Assembly: GCA_011526585.1 (NCBI GenBank)
Contig: WYBB01000161.1
Coordinates: 1 to 64,000, forward strand
Direction: 5' to 3'
Length of the DNA stretch: 64,000 nucleotides
Source of the DNA: Deltaproteobacteria bacterium
GTDB taxonomy: Bacteria > Myxococcota_A > UBA9042 > PHBI01
Shown: one piece after another, positions 9,204 to 18,390 of the stretch
Layout: each line of letters starts with the position of its first letter
How positions within the stretch are numbered: the first letter of the stretch is position 1
Notes under the pieces: generated by a model
The model's input: the letters and a program-made list of their open reading frames with translations, nothing else
Told to the model about the DNA's origin: nothing
Databases searched by the model: none
Made by a program: the position numbers and the translations under genes

Positions 9204-12200
9204 GCCTTGGCGGTCGGCTTCTTCGGGGACTCGGCGCGGATCCGGTCGAGCGTCGTCTTGATCGCGTCGGCGGTGTAGACGAGCTGCTCCTCGGTGTGCA
9301 GGCTGGTCATGAAGAAGCGCAGGCGCGCGGCGTCGTTGGCGACCGCCGGGAAGATGATCGGCTTGGCGTTGATGCCGGGATCGAGGTCGAGCAGGCGCTC
9401 GCTGAGCTTGAGCGCCCACATCGAGTCGCCGGTGATGACGGGGATCACCGGCGAGTCGCCGACCGAGAGGTCGGTGTCGATCTCGCGCTCCTTCAAGAGG
9501 TGGTAGAAGCGCTTGGCGTTGTGCTGGAGGCGGTGGACGCGCTCGGGCTCGGCGAGCATGTAGCGCAGCGAGGAGAGCGCGGCCTGGCCGAGCGCGGGCG
9601 GGATCCCGGCGGCGAAGACGAAGCCCGGCGTGGTGTAGCGGAGGTAGAGGATGAGCTCCTTGCGACCGGCGACCCAGCCGCCCATCGAGGCGAGCGACTT
9701 CGACATCGTGCCCATCCAGATGTCGACGTCGCCGCGGACGAGACCGTGTCTGGCGCGTGCCGGCGAGTCGGGATCGTCCATGCCGAAGTGCTCGCCGACG
9801 CCGCGACCGCGGGCGCCGATCGTCCCGAAGCTGTGCGCCTCGTCGACCATGAGCATGCAGCCGTAGCGCTTCTTGAGGCGCACGAGCTCGGGCAGATTGG
9901 TGATGTCGCCGTCCATCGAGTAGACGCCCTCGACGAGCAGGAGGACCTTCTCGTAGTGGGGGCGGAGCTCGGCGAGCTGGCGCTCGAGATCGGCGAAGTC
10001 CTCGTGCTTGAAGCCGCGGCGGGCCGCGCCCGAGAGCTTGATGCCCTGCAGACAGGAGTCGTGGATCAGCTCGTCGTGGAGGATCAGGTCCTTGACGCCG
10101 AAGAGGTGGCCGATGGTGTTGACGTTGGTCGCGTGCCCACCGGCCATGACCAGCGCGTCCTCGGCGCCGTGGGCGGCGGCGAGCTCGGCCTCGAGCTGGC
10201 GGTGGAAGGGGCGCTCGCCCGAGGCGACGCGCGAGGCGGAGACGGAGGTGCCGTATTTGTGGATCGCGTCGGTGACCTCGGCGATGACGCGCGGGTCACC
10301 GGACAGCCCGATGTAGTTGTAGGAGCTGTAGTTGATGACCTCGCGCCCGTTGATGATCGAGGTGTTGCGCGCGGTGCCCTCGTGCAGGTCGAAGTAGGGC
10401 TGGCGCAGCCCCATCGCCTCGACGGCGTGGAGACGCAAGGCGAGGTCCTTGTAGCCGCGCCACTTCGAGGGATCGACCCACTCGGGCTTGACCTCGAAGG
10501 CGGGCGCGGCGGCGGGCGCGGGCTCGTCCTCGAGCTCGACGCGCTTCATGTCGGCGGTGACGCCGAAGGCGAGCGCGATCGGCTGACCGGCGTCGTCGCG
10601 GAAGACGAGATCGGCGCTGAGCTTGTCGGAGTCTTCCGGCGAGAAGCGCGCCTCGGCGATGACCTCGCCCAGCGGCCAGGGGCGGAGCTGCACCCAGCGC
10701 GCGAAGCCGACGGGCGTGCCGGCGCGGTGATAGCGCACCCAGGCGACATAGGCGGCGAGCTGCATCGCGGAGTCGAAGGCGAGCGGGTCGATGGCCCAGG
10801 CGGTCTGCCCGGCGAGGTCGTGCGCGCGGATCCAGTCGCCGGGACGCGAGGTCTTGACGCGCCCGCGCACGAAGTCGGCGCCGACGGCGTCGATGCGCGT
10901 GATGCCTTGGAGCAGCGGCCCGTGGAAGGTGACGCCACCGTAGAAGGATGCGAGCGGGAGCGGGGGCGGCTCGCCGCCTTCGAGGGCGGGTGGCGCTGCG
11001 GGGAGGTCGGATGCGGCGAGCGGGCGGGCGGAGGCGCGATAGGCGAGCACGCGCTTTTCACCTTGGCGGATCTCGGCGCGCTCGGCGTCGACGCTGCACG
11101 CGATCGCGAGCGGGTCCTTGACGGCGATCCCCTGGAAGAGCGTGAGGTCGGTGACCTCGAAGGGGGTGGTCAGGGCGGCGGTCTCGGCGATGAGAGTCGC
11201 GGCCGAGGCGATGGGGAAGACCGGCACCGGCCCCTTGTCGGAGGGCACGGAGTGGTCCCTCAGGAAGGGATGCGAGTCGGTGGAGAGGGTCAAGGCCCGC
11301 GTGCCGCGGCGGGTGCTCGCCGGGAGCTTGCGCGCACGCACGAGCGGACCCGAGGTGGGTGCGGCGAGGTCTTCGAGGAGCGCGGCGAGACCGGCGCGAT
11401 CGCCGACGAAGTCGACGCCCTCGGCGCGCATCGCCTGCTGCACTGCTTCGGGGATCGAGCGCACCATCTCCGAGTCGGCCCAGGGGCCGAGCTCGCTGGC
11501 GACGCCGATGATGCGCGCGGGCAACGACGCGACCAGCGCCGACATCAGCGCGTTGGCGGCGGCGTAGTGGACCTGGTTGCGATTGCCGAAGCGGCCCGAC
11601 CAGGAGCCGATGGCGAGCACGCGCGTGAGGCTCGGACCGCAGGCGGCGATGGCGTTGAGGAGACCGTCGACCTTGACGCGGCGCGCGGCCTCGCCGACCT
11701 CGGGCGAGACCGTGCCGACCGCGCCGTCGGCGAGCAAGCCGGCCGAGTGCACGAGCGCGGTCGGGGACAGGTCGGCGAGCGCGCGCTCGAGCGCGTCGCG
11801 ATCGGCGACGTCGGCCTTGGCGAAGGAGACGCGCTCGGGCAGAGCACCGTCGGGCGCGCTGCGGCCGACGAGCACGACGCGCGCGCCGGCGGCGGCGAGC
11901 GCCTCGCCGAGCTTCCGGCCGATGCCGCGGGTGCCGCCGGTGATGACGACGAGATCGTCGGAGCTCGGGGCGTAGGGCGCGACCGGGATGGTGAGCGCGG
12001 TGGTGGCGGCGATCTGGCGGCGACCGTCGACGTAGCGCACGTCGACGGTGCGATCGAAGGCGCAGAGCTCGGCGAGGAGGAGGTCGGCGGTCAGGGTGTG
12101 ACCGTCGCGCACGACCTTGATCACCTGCTCGGGCCACTCGCGGGCGAGCGCGCGCAGCGCACCGGAGATCGCTTCGGCCCAGGGGTCGTCGTCACGGCGG

Positions 12201-15200
12201 AGGGCGATGACGTCGCAGGGCTTCTTGTCGCGCGAGTGCTCGGCGAGGAGCTGGATGAGGTCGGTCGCGTGGTCGGCGGCCTCGGCCTCGCCGGAGAGCA
12301 CGGCGGAGATCGGCAGCGGCTCGGTGGACGGCGCGCCGTAGATGATGAGATCGGCGCCGCGCTCGACCTCGGTGAGGCCCGCCGCGCGGAGCGCCTCGGC
12401 GAAGGATGCGACGCCGTCGCCGCGGGCGATGAAGGTCCTAGCGGAGAGCTCGCGCGCGCCGAAGCTCGGCAGCGCGGCGTCGATCCAGGTCGGAGTGAAG
12501 CGCGCGAGCGGGGCGTCGTCGTCGGTCGTGGCGCCGGGATCGGCGGTGGCACCGGGCGACTTCACGAAGGCGACGATGTCGGCGATGGTCGGCCCGCTGA
12601 TCAAGAGCTCCTGGGGGATCCCGGCGAAGCCGGCGATCTGCTTGCGGAGCTCTTCGGCGAGATCGGCGACCATCATCGAGTCGAAGCCGAGGTCGTCGCC
12701 GAGCTTCATCGTCGGCTTGAGCGCGGCGCGCGGATAGGCCGAGGCCTTGGCGACGGCGGCGTAGACGATGTCGGCGAGGGCGGCGGCGGCGGGTGGCGGG
12801 GCGGACGCTCGGGTGGCCGATGCGGAGCTCGGGGAGGCGGTGCGCGTGGCCTCGGGCTCGGGGGCGCGTGGCGGCGGGGCGGAGGCGATGGTGCCGCTGG
12901 TCGTGCGGAGCTGGAGCGCGTCGACGGGTCGATCGGCGACGACCCAGTAGCGCTCGCGCGGGAGGATCGCCGGAGGCACGCTGGCGAGCTCGCTCTCGGC
13001 GGTGATGGCGCTGACGTCGATCTCCACGCCGAGCGTGAAGAGCTGGCCGAGCCCTTCGAGGAGGGAGGCGCCGTGATCGTCGTCGTCCTTGCCGGCGAGC
13101 GAGACGGCGGGCACGCCGGGAAGGGTGCCGCGCACGAAGGAGAGCAGCGGGCCGCCGGCGGCGACCTGGAGGAAGATCTCGGCGCCGGCTTCGCGACAGC
13201 GCGTGAGCGCGTCGGTCCACAGGACCGGTGAGCGGGCGTGGCGCTTGTAGACGGAGGCGGCGGTCGCCGGATCGGTGTAGCGCTCGGACGCGATGCAGGA
13301 GGCGACCGGGACGCGACCTGTATTAAAGGATATGCGGTCGACCTCGGCGTCGAGATCGAGCCGATCGAAGACCGGCGAGTGGAAGCCGTGGGAGACGCGC
13401 AGCTCGGTGACCTCGATGCCGGCCTGGCGCGCCCTGGCGTTGGCGGCGGCGACCAGGTCGGTCGCGCCGGAGATCACGACCTGGCGCGGGTGGTTGACGT
13501 TGGCGATCACCGCGCCCGGCACGAGGTGCCGTTCGGCGCTCTCGCGGTCGGTGACCCACGCGGCCATAGCGCCCTTGTCGCCGTGGGATTGGGCGGTGTG
13601 GGACTGCATGCCCTGGCCGCGCGCGGCGCACCAGCGAAGGCCGTCAGCGGCGCTGGTGAGGCCGGCGGCGGCGGCGGCGGTGAACTCGCCGACCGAGTGG
13701 CCGGCGACGACGGTCGGGGTGACGCCGACGGCGGCGAGCAGCTCGGTCAGCGCGTGGCCAACGGCGAAGAGCGCGGGCTGGGTGTTGTGGGTCTCGGTGA
13801 GCTCGGCGAGCGCGCGGGTGGGGTCGCTCTCGCCGCGGCGCTCGGGGTAGAGGTAGTGACTGACCGGGTGCGCCATGACGCCGACGGAGGCCGCATCCAT
13901 CGCGTCGAGAGCGCGCGCGACGACCGGGAAGCGATCGCGCACGCCGGCGAGCATGCCGACGCGCTGGGCGCCCTGCCCCGGGTACAGGAACGCGACCTTG
14001 GGCGCGTGCTCGGGATCGGCGATCCCGAATGTGACACCCTTGGCAAATTCGCCCTTGGCAAATTCGGAGAGCTTGGCGACGAGCTCTTCGCGGGTGGCGG
14101 CGACGACGGCGAGGCGCGCGGCCTGTCGGCGCTTCTTCGCGGCGGCCCGGGCGACGCCGGCGACGGTCGCCTTGGGATCCTCGGCGACGGCGCGTGCGGT
14201 GCGCTCGGCGAAGACGCGCAGGGTCGCTTCGTCGGACGCGGAGAGCAGCACGAGCTCGGGCTGGGGAAGTGCGGAGCTGCGGCGCTCGGGCAGTGAGGCC
14301 GAGGCGCGATTGCCGAGCACGATGTGCACGTTGGTGCCGCCGAAGCCGAAGCTCGACACGCAGGCGAGCTTCTCGGGCGCGGTCCACTGCGAGGGCGCGG
14401 TCGGGATGTAGAACGGCGAGTCGGCGAGCGCGAGATCGGGCTTGGGTGACTCGAAGCCGGCCATCGGCGGCACGACCTCGTGGTGGAGCGAGAGCACGGC
14501 GCGGATCACGCCGGCGACGCCGGCGGCGGACATGGTGTGGCCGAAGTTCGCCTTGCTCGAGCCCAGCGCCGCCTTGCCGCCGCCGCGCGCGACGCGCTCG
14601 CCGAGCGCGGACACGAGCCCGTCGAACTCGATGTGGTCGCCGACGAGGGTGCCGGTGCCGTGACACTCGACGTAGCCGAGGGCGGCGGGATCGACGGCGA
14701 CGTCCTTCCAGGCGCGCTCGATGACGTCGATCTGCCCCTCCTTCACGGGGGCCATCGGGCCGTTCTCGCCGCCGTCGTTGTTCGAGCCGACCCCGTGCAG
14801 CACGGCGTAGACGCGGTCGCCGTCGCGCTCGGCGTCGGCGAGGCGCTTGAGCATCACGATGCCGGCGCCGTCGCCCTGCACGAAGCCGTCGGCGCGCTGG
14901 TCGAAGGGCAGGCAGCGGCCTTGCTTGGAGATGGCGCCGATGCGCGAGAAGGCGACGTGGTGCTCGGGCGTGAGGCAGAGGTAGACGCCGCCGGCGAGCG
15001 CGCAGTCGATGCTGCCGTCGCGCAGCGCCTTGACGGCCGCGTCGATGGCGACGAGCGAGCTCGCGCACGCGGCGTCGGTGGTGAAGCTCGGACCGCGCAG
15101 GCGCAGCTCCTGCGTGACGGTGGCGGCGATCATGTTGGCGAGCACGCCGGGCGCCGTGTACGGGCGCGGCGCGATGAGCCGCTCGGCCGCGGCCGCCAGC

Positions 15201-15661
15201 GCGCCGACCTCGTCGGGCGCGCGCCCGAAGGCGCCCGTCGCCATCATCTGCACCATGAGGCGCACGGCCGAGATGACGCGATATTCGGTCGCGGTGACGC
15301 CCATGTAGACGCCGGTCATGCGCGGCAGCTCGTCGGGTGTGCGTCCGGCGTCTTCGATCGCCGCGAGCGCCACCTCGAGGGAGAGGCGCTGCTGCGGATC
15401 CATCACCTCGGCGCGGCGCGGCGGGACCTGCAGCGCGACCGCGGGGAAGCTCTGCACGTCGTCGATCCAGGCGCCGGTCGGCGCGTAGCTCTTGTCGCGC
15501 GCGCGCGCGTTGGCGTCGTAGAAGGCCGAGTGATCCCAGCGGTCGGGCGGCACCGGGGCGAAGGTGTCGCGGCCGGCGAGGCTGATCTCCCAGAAGGCCT
15601 GCAGGTCGGGGGCCTGAGCGAAGCGGCAGCCGATTCCGACGATGGCGATGGGCGAGGTCAT
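9200..15661 (-). CDS. Type I PKS fused to alpha-oxoamine synthase (KS-AT-ACP-KR-DH-AOS)
   Basis: 2153 residues; ATG at 15661 chosen because GGGAAG lies 8 bases upstream (a GTG three codons earlier is possible). Domains in order: ketosynthase 1-450 (Cys199 in DAACASS, His334, His375); acyltransferase about 555-870 (Ser656 in GHSVGEF; HGFHSP points to malonyl-CoA); ACP about 960-1035 (Ser995 in GFDSMM); ketoreductase about 1235-1430 (TGGTRGIG, Ser1353, Tyr1366); dehydratase-like hotdog about 1460-1700 (His1464/His1470, DxxxQ at 1630-1634); PLP-dependent alpha-oxoamine synthase about 1740-2145 (His1943, PLP Lys1988 in GTMSKSLASMGG, as in serine palmitoyltransferase). No enoylreductase and no thioesterase. 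Inferred role: extend a fatty acyl chain, reduce and dehydrate it, then release it by decarboxylative condensation with an amino acid (serine is the natural guess) to a long-chain alpha-aminoketone. Separate RkpA/RkpG (Rhizobium) and WcbR/WcbT (Burkholderia capsule) proteins perform comparable steps. Confidence 0.9.
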   Translation of the reverse strand: MTSPIAIVGIGCRFAQAPDLQAFWEISLAGRDTFAPVPPDRWDHSAFYDANARARDKSYAPTGAWIDDVQSFPAVALQVPPRRAEVMDPQQRLSLEVALAAIEDAGRTPDELPRMTGVYMGVTATEYRVISAVRLMVQMMATGAFGRAPDEVGALAAAAERLIAPRPYTAPGVLANMIAATVTQELRLRGPSFTTDAACASSLVAIDAAVKALRDGSIDCALAGGVYLCLTPEHHVAFSRIGAISKQGRCLPFDQRADGFVQGDGAGIVMLKRLADAERDGDRVYAVLHGVGSNNDGGENGPMAPVKEGQIDVIERAWKDVAVDPAALGYVECHGTGTLVGDHIEFDGLVSALGERVARGGGKAALGSSKANFGHTMSAAGVAGVIRAVLSLHHEVVPPMAGFESPKPDLALADSPFYIPTAPSQWTAPEKLACVSSFGFGGTNVHIVLGNRASASLPERRSSALPQPELVLLSASDEATLRVFAERTARAVAEDPKATVAGVARAAAKKRRQAARLAVVAATREELVAKLSEFAKGEFAKGVTFGIADPEHAPKVAFLYPGQGAQRVGMLAGVRDRFPVVARALDAMDAASVGVMAHPVSHYLYPERRGESDPTRALAELTETHNTQPALFAVGHALTELLAAVGVTPTVVAGHSVGEFTAAAAAGLTSAADGLRWCAARGQGMQSHTAQSHGDKGAMAAWVTDRESAERHLVPGAVIANVNHPRQVVISGATDLVAAANARARQAGIEVTELRVSHGFHSPVFDRLDLDAEVDRISFNTGRVPVASCIASERYTDPATAASVYKRHARSPVLWTDALTRCREAGAEIFLQVAAGGPLLSFVRGTLPGVPAVSLAGKDDDDHGASLLEGLGQLFTLGVEIDVSAITAESELASVPPAILPRERYWVVADRPVDALQLRTTSGTIASAPPPRAPEPEATRTASPSSASATRASAPPPAAAALADIVYAAVAKASAYPRAALKPTMKLGDDLGFDSMMVADLAEELRKQIAGFAGIPQELLISGPTIADIVAFVKSPGATADPGATTDDDAPLARFTPTWIDAALPSFGARELSARTFIARGDGVASFAEALRAAGLTEVERGADLIIYGAPSTEPLPISAVLSGEAEAADHATDLIQLLAEHSRDKKPCDVIALRRDDDPWAEAISGALRALAREWPEQVIKVVRDGHTLTADLLLAELCAFDRTVDVRYVDGRRQIAATTALTIPVAPYAPSSDDLVVITGGTRGIGRKLGEALAAAGARVVLVGRSAPDGALPERVSFAKADVADRDALERALADLSPTALVHSAGLLADGAVGTVSPEVGEAARRVKVDGLLNAIAACGPSLTRVLAIGSWSGRFGNRNQVHYAAANALMSALVASLPARIIGVASELGPWADSEMVRSIPEAVQQAMRAEGVDFVGDRAGLAALLEDLAAPTSGPLVRARKLPASTRRGTRALTLSTDSHPFLRDHSVPSDKGPVPVFPIASAATLIAETAALTTPFEVTDLTLFQGIAVKDPLAIACSVDAERAEIRQGEKRVLAYRASARPLAASDLPAAPPALEGGEPPPLPLASFYGGVTFHGPLLQGITRIDAVGADFVRGRVKTSRPGDWIRAHDLAGQTAWAIDPLAFDSAMQLAAYVAWVRYHRAGTPVGFARWVQLRPWPLGEVIAEARFSPEDSDKLSADLVFRDDAGQPIALAFGVTADMKRVELEDEPAPAAAPAFEVKPEWVDPSKWRGYKDLALRLHAVEAMGLRQPYFDLHEGTARNTSIINGREVINYSSYNYIGLSGDPRVIAEVTDAIHKYGTSVSASRVASGERPFHRQLEAELAAAHGAEDALVMAGGHATNVNTIGHLFGVKDLILHDELIHDSCLQGIKLSGAARRGFKHEDFADLERQLAELRPHYEKVLLLVEGVYSMDGDITNLPELVRLKKRYGCMLMVDEAHSFGTIGARGRGVGEHFGMDDPDSPARARHGLVRGDVDIWMGTMSKSLASMGGWVAGRKELILYLRYTTPGFVFAAGIPPALGQAALSSLRYMLAEPERVHRLQHNAKRFYHLLKEREIDTDLSVGDSPVIPVITGDSMWALKLSERLLDLDPGINAKPIIFPAVANDAARLRFFMTSLHTEEQLVYTADAIKTTLDRIRAESPKKPTAKA

Positions 15662-15714
15662 AAGCGGCACTTCCCGGAGGCGCGCGCGTGTGCGCGATCC
15701 CCCTACAACGACGA

Positions 15715-15738
15715 AGGGCGCTCCCTGAGGCGCGCCCT
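15715..15738. terminator. Intra-operon hairpin between ACP and PKS genes
   Basis: AGGGCGCTCC and GGCGCGCCCT form a 10-bp stem with one mismatch around CTGA, in the 107-bp gap between the free-ACP gene and the PKS gene. There is no T-run, so it is more likely a processing or partial-attenuation hairpin than a full terminator. Such a hairpin could keep ACP transcripts in excess over those of the 6.5-kb PKS gene. Confidence 0.4.
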
Positions 15739-15768
15739 ATCAGATTCAGGAGGTTCGGTCCCGATCGT

Positions 15769-16017
15769 TCAGGCCGCGACCTTCTTGATGAGCGTGATCA
15801 TGTCGCCGACCTTGTTGACCTGGGCGAGGTCCTCGTCGGCGAACTGACAGTGGCAGCGGTCCTCGATGAAGCCGACCATCTCCATGATCTGCACCGAGTC
15901 GACGGCCATGTCCTTGAACTTCACGTTCGGGCCGAACTCCTTGACTTCCTTGGACCACCCGGGGGCGACCTCGTCGAGGCCGGACTTGATGAGGGTGAGG
16001 ATCTCGTTTTCGTTCAT
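15769..16017 (-). CDS. Stand-alone acyl carrier protein
   Basis: 82 residues, start ATG 16017. The attachment motif is VDSVQIMEM, with the serine that carries phosphopantetheine at about residue 41, in a helical, acidic protein of typical ACP length. It lies between the fatty acyl-AMP ligase gene (90 bp upstream) and the PKS gene (107 bp downstream), all on the minus strand. It most likely accepts the fatty acyl adenylate from the ligase and hands the chain to the ketosynthase. Confidence 0.9.
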   Translation of the reverse strand: MNENEILTLIKSGLDEVAPGWSKEVKEFGPNVKFKDMAVDSVQIMEMVGFIEDRCHCQFADEDLAQVNKVGDMITLIKKVAA

Positions 16018-16107
16018 GGCTGTTCTCTATGCTCTCTCGAAGACCGGCGTGCTGCGACTGGTCGGGGGCGAAGGACGCGCGTCATTACTAAGGGACGAGG
16101 CGCGGGG

Positions 16108-17985
16108 TCAAGTGCGGTCGCGGTTGAAGAGCGCGAAGCGGTTGAAGATGCCGGTCGTGCGCCGCACCACGGCGTGCCGCACGCGCGTCATCGCCGAGCG
16201 CGCGACGTGCTTGGCGAGGGTCAGGGTCTGGCCGCGCTCGCCCATCGTGCGCACGCCCTCGACGCCGAGGGTGCCCTCGAGGTACTGCGCGCGCGCCTTC
16301 TGGCGCTGCAGCTTGCCGGAGGTGGTCTTGGGCAGGGCGCCCGCCGGCAGGAGCACGATGTCGGCCGGGTTCATCTGGTGGTTCTCGCGCACGGCCTCGC
16401 GGATCGCGGCGGCCAGCGCCTGGAGATCCTCCTTCTCCTTGGTCTCGGCGACGACGACGAGCTCCTCGGTGTTGGCGCCGGGGCGCGAGAAGGCGATGAC
16501 GTTGCCCTGGCGCACGCCGGGGATCTCGGCGACGACCCACTCGATGGACTGCGGATCGTAGTTGCGGCCGTTGAGGATGATCAGGTCCTTCTTGCGACCG
16601 GTGACGAAGAGCTCGCCGTCGACGAGGTAGCCGAGGTCGCCGGTGCGCAGGCCGTCCCGGCGGAAGCTCCTGGCGGTGGCGTCGTGGTTCTCGAAGTAGC
16701 CGGCGGCGACGGAGGGACCGCGGAAGACGACCTCGCCGACCTGGCGGTCGGGCAGCGCGCTGCCGTCTTCGTCCATGATGACGATCTCGTGGTCGGGCCA
16801 GACCCAGCCGCACGAGACGAACTCGACGACGGTGCGGCCGGCGCGCGCCTCGGGGGGAAGCGGCACGGCGCGGCCCTCGGTGGCGTAGATCTCGCCGTCG
16901 AGGACCTCGGTGCGCAGCGTGTCGTCGAGGCGCGAGAAGGTCATCGCCAGCGTCGCCTCGGCCATGCCGTAGACGGGCAGCATCGCCTCGGGACGCAGGC
17001 CGGCGGGGGCGAAGTGATCGATGAAGGTCTGCAGGGTCTGCGGGTTGTTCGGCTCGGCGCCGGCGCCGAGCAGGCGCAGGCGGGAGAGATCCATCTGCTT
17101 GACCTTCTCGGGCGGCGTGCGCTTGGCGGCGAGGCCGTAGGCGAAGTTGGGGGCGAAGGTGATCGTGCCCTGGTACTTCGAGATCGTCTCCATCCAGATC
17201 GACGGCTTCTTGATGAAGGACAGGGTCGGGATGAAGCAGGTCTCCAGGCCGGCGGTCAGCGGCGAGATCACGAAGCCGATGAGGCCCATGTCGTGATAGA
17301 GGGGCAGCCACGAGACGGCGAGGTCGTTGTCGATGTCGACCTCGAGGCCGTGCTGCATGATGTGGTAGCCGTTGGCGCCGAGCGAGCGGTGCGTGACGAC
17401 GACGCCCTTCGGGGCGGCGGTCGAGCCCGAGGTGAACTGGAGGAAGCAGACGTCGTCGGGGTGCACGAGCGCGGGCTCGGGGGCGGTGGCGGGCGCGGGG
17501 CCGTCGAAGCGCTCGACGCAGACGAGGTTCTCGAGCGTCGGCACCTTGCCGACGAGCGACCAGAGGATCGGCTCGACCTTCTTCTGGGTGACGAGCATCT
17601 TGACCTTGGCGATCTCGAGGGTGCGCGCGGTGTCGCGCACGTACGCGTCGAGCTTGCCGAAGCCCATCGGCGGATAGAGCGGCACCGGCACGATGCCGGT
17701 GTAGGTCGCGCCGAGGAAGGTCAGCACGAACTCGAGCGGTCCGGGCACGATGAAGGCGACGTGGTCGCCCTTCTTGAGGCCGAGCGAGAGCAGCCAGCGC
17801 GCGCGGCGGATCACCTCGGCCTCGAGCTCGGCGAAGGTGAACTTCTTGTCGCTGCCGTCCTCGAGGATGAAGCGCATGCCGGCGTCGGCGCGGCGGTTCG
17901 CGGTCTTGGCGATCTCGACGCCGCGGCGGACGGTCCAGTTCGGGTCGTACGGGGCAGGCTCGTATCCAGTGGGGACCTTGCGCAT
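16108..17985 (-). CDS. Fatty acyl-AMP ligase (FAAL)
   Basis: 625 residues from the ATG at 17985 (GGAG upstream). It is an ANL-superfamily adenylating enzyme: nucleotide loop TSGSTAAPKG at residues 185-194, LPLYHDMGLIG near 225, GMAEATLAM, then GLRTGDLGYLVDGELFVTGRKKD and GRNYDPQSIE. The wording of these motifs is that of FAALs, which load fatty acids as AMP esters directly onto carrier proteins, rather than of acyl-CoA ligases. First gene of the operon FAAL-ACP-PKS-PPTase. Its job here should be to prime the free ACP with a long-chain fatty acid for the PKS. The C-terminal 60 residues are basic and unassigned. Confidence 0.9.
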   Translation of the reverse strand: MRKVPTGYEPAPYDPNWTVRRGVEIAKTANRRADAGMRFILEDGSDKKFTFAELEAEVIRRARWLLSLGLKKGDHVAFIVPGPLEFVLTFLGATYTGIVPVPLYPPMGFGKLDAYVRDTARTLEIAKVKMLVTQKKVEPILWSLVGKVPTLENLVCVERFDGPAPATAPEPALVHPDDVCFLQFTSGSTAAPKGVVVTHRSLGANGYHIMQHGLEVDIDNDLAVSWLPLYHDMGLIGFVISPLTAGLETCFIPTLSFIKKPSIWMETISKYQGTITFAPNFAYGLAAKRTPPEKVKQMDLSRLRLLGAGAEPNNPQTLQTFIDHFAPAGLRPEAMLPVYGMAEATLAMTFSRLDDTLRTEVLDGEIYATEGRAVPLPPEARAGRTVVEFVSCGWVWPDHEIVIMDEDGSALPDRQVGEVVFRGPSVAAGYFENHDATARSFRRDGLRTGDLGYLVDGELFVTGRKKDLIILNGRNYDPQSIEWVVAEIPGVRQGNVIAFSRPGANTEELVVVAETKEKEDLQALAAAIREAVRENHQMNPADIVLLPAGALPKTTSGKLQRQKARAQYLEGTLGVEGVRTMGERGQTLTLAKHVARSAMTRVRHAVVRRTTGIFNRFALFNRDRT

Positions 17986-18075
17986 CGATGACACTCCGCT
18001 CGTCTGGGTTCGTCTCGTCACCTCGGAGGCTGGTGCGAAGCGCGGTCGCCGCGGCCATCTCCGAGAAGGTGCGGG

Positions 18076-18105
18076 CATGTACGCGAGCGCGATCGGGGGC
18101 GTCAA
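18076..18105 (-). promoter_or_regulatory. Candidate promoter of the FAAL-ACP-PKS-PPTase operon
   Basis: On the minus strand TTGACG (18105-18100) is separated by 18 bases from TACATG (18081-18076). This lies about 90 bases upstream of the ligase start codon, in the 405-bp gap between two divergent genes (17986-18390). The -35 is good and the -10 weak. I see no other structured element in the gap. Confidence 0.35.
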
Positions 18106-18390
18106 CTCGCGGAACACTTCTTTTGGGGCGCGCGGCGGCGGGTCGTCGTGGAACGATCGCTCGGTCGGTCGGTGCAGGTCGATCGAGGCGCGCACGGAGG
18201 CGGGGGAGGAGACCTGGGCGGCGGCGCTGGCGGCGAACGGGACCGAGCGTCCGTTCGGAGGGTGGGCGCGGGCGCGAAGGGCGTTTCGCGATGCTGCGTA
18301 ACGGATCAGCCACGCGGTGGGAAGGCTGGCCGCCGATGCGGCGGGGCACCGACATACAAAGGTGGGCCGCTCGTGTATGATGCGCGCCTC

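Noticed and set aside
8930..13231. 1433-codon plus-strand frame opposite the PKS gene
   Set aside because: Product is Arg/Gly/Asp-biased without motifs; it is the complement of a GC-rich megasynthase gene.
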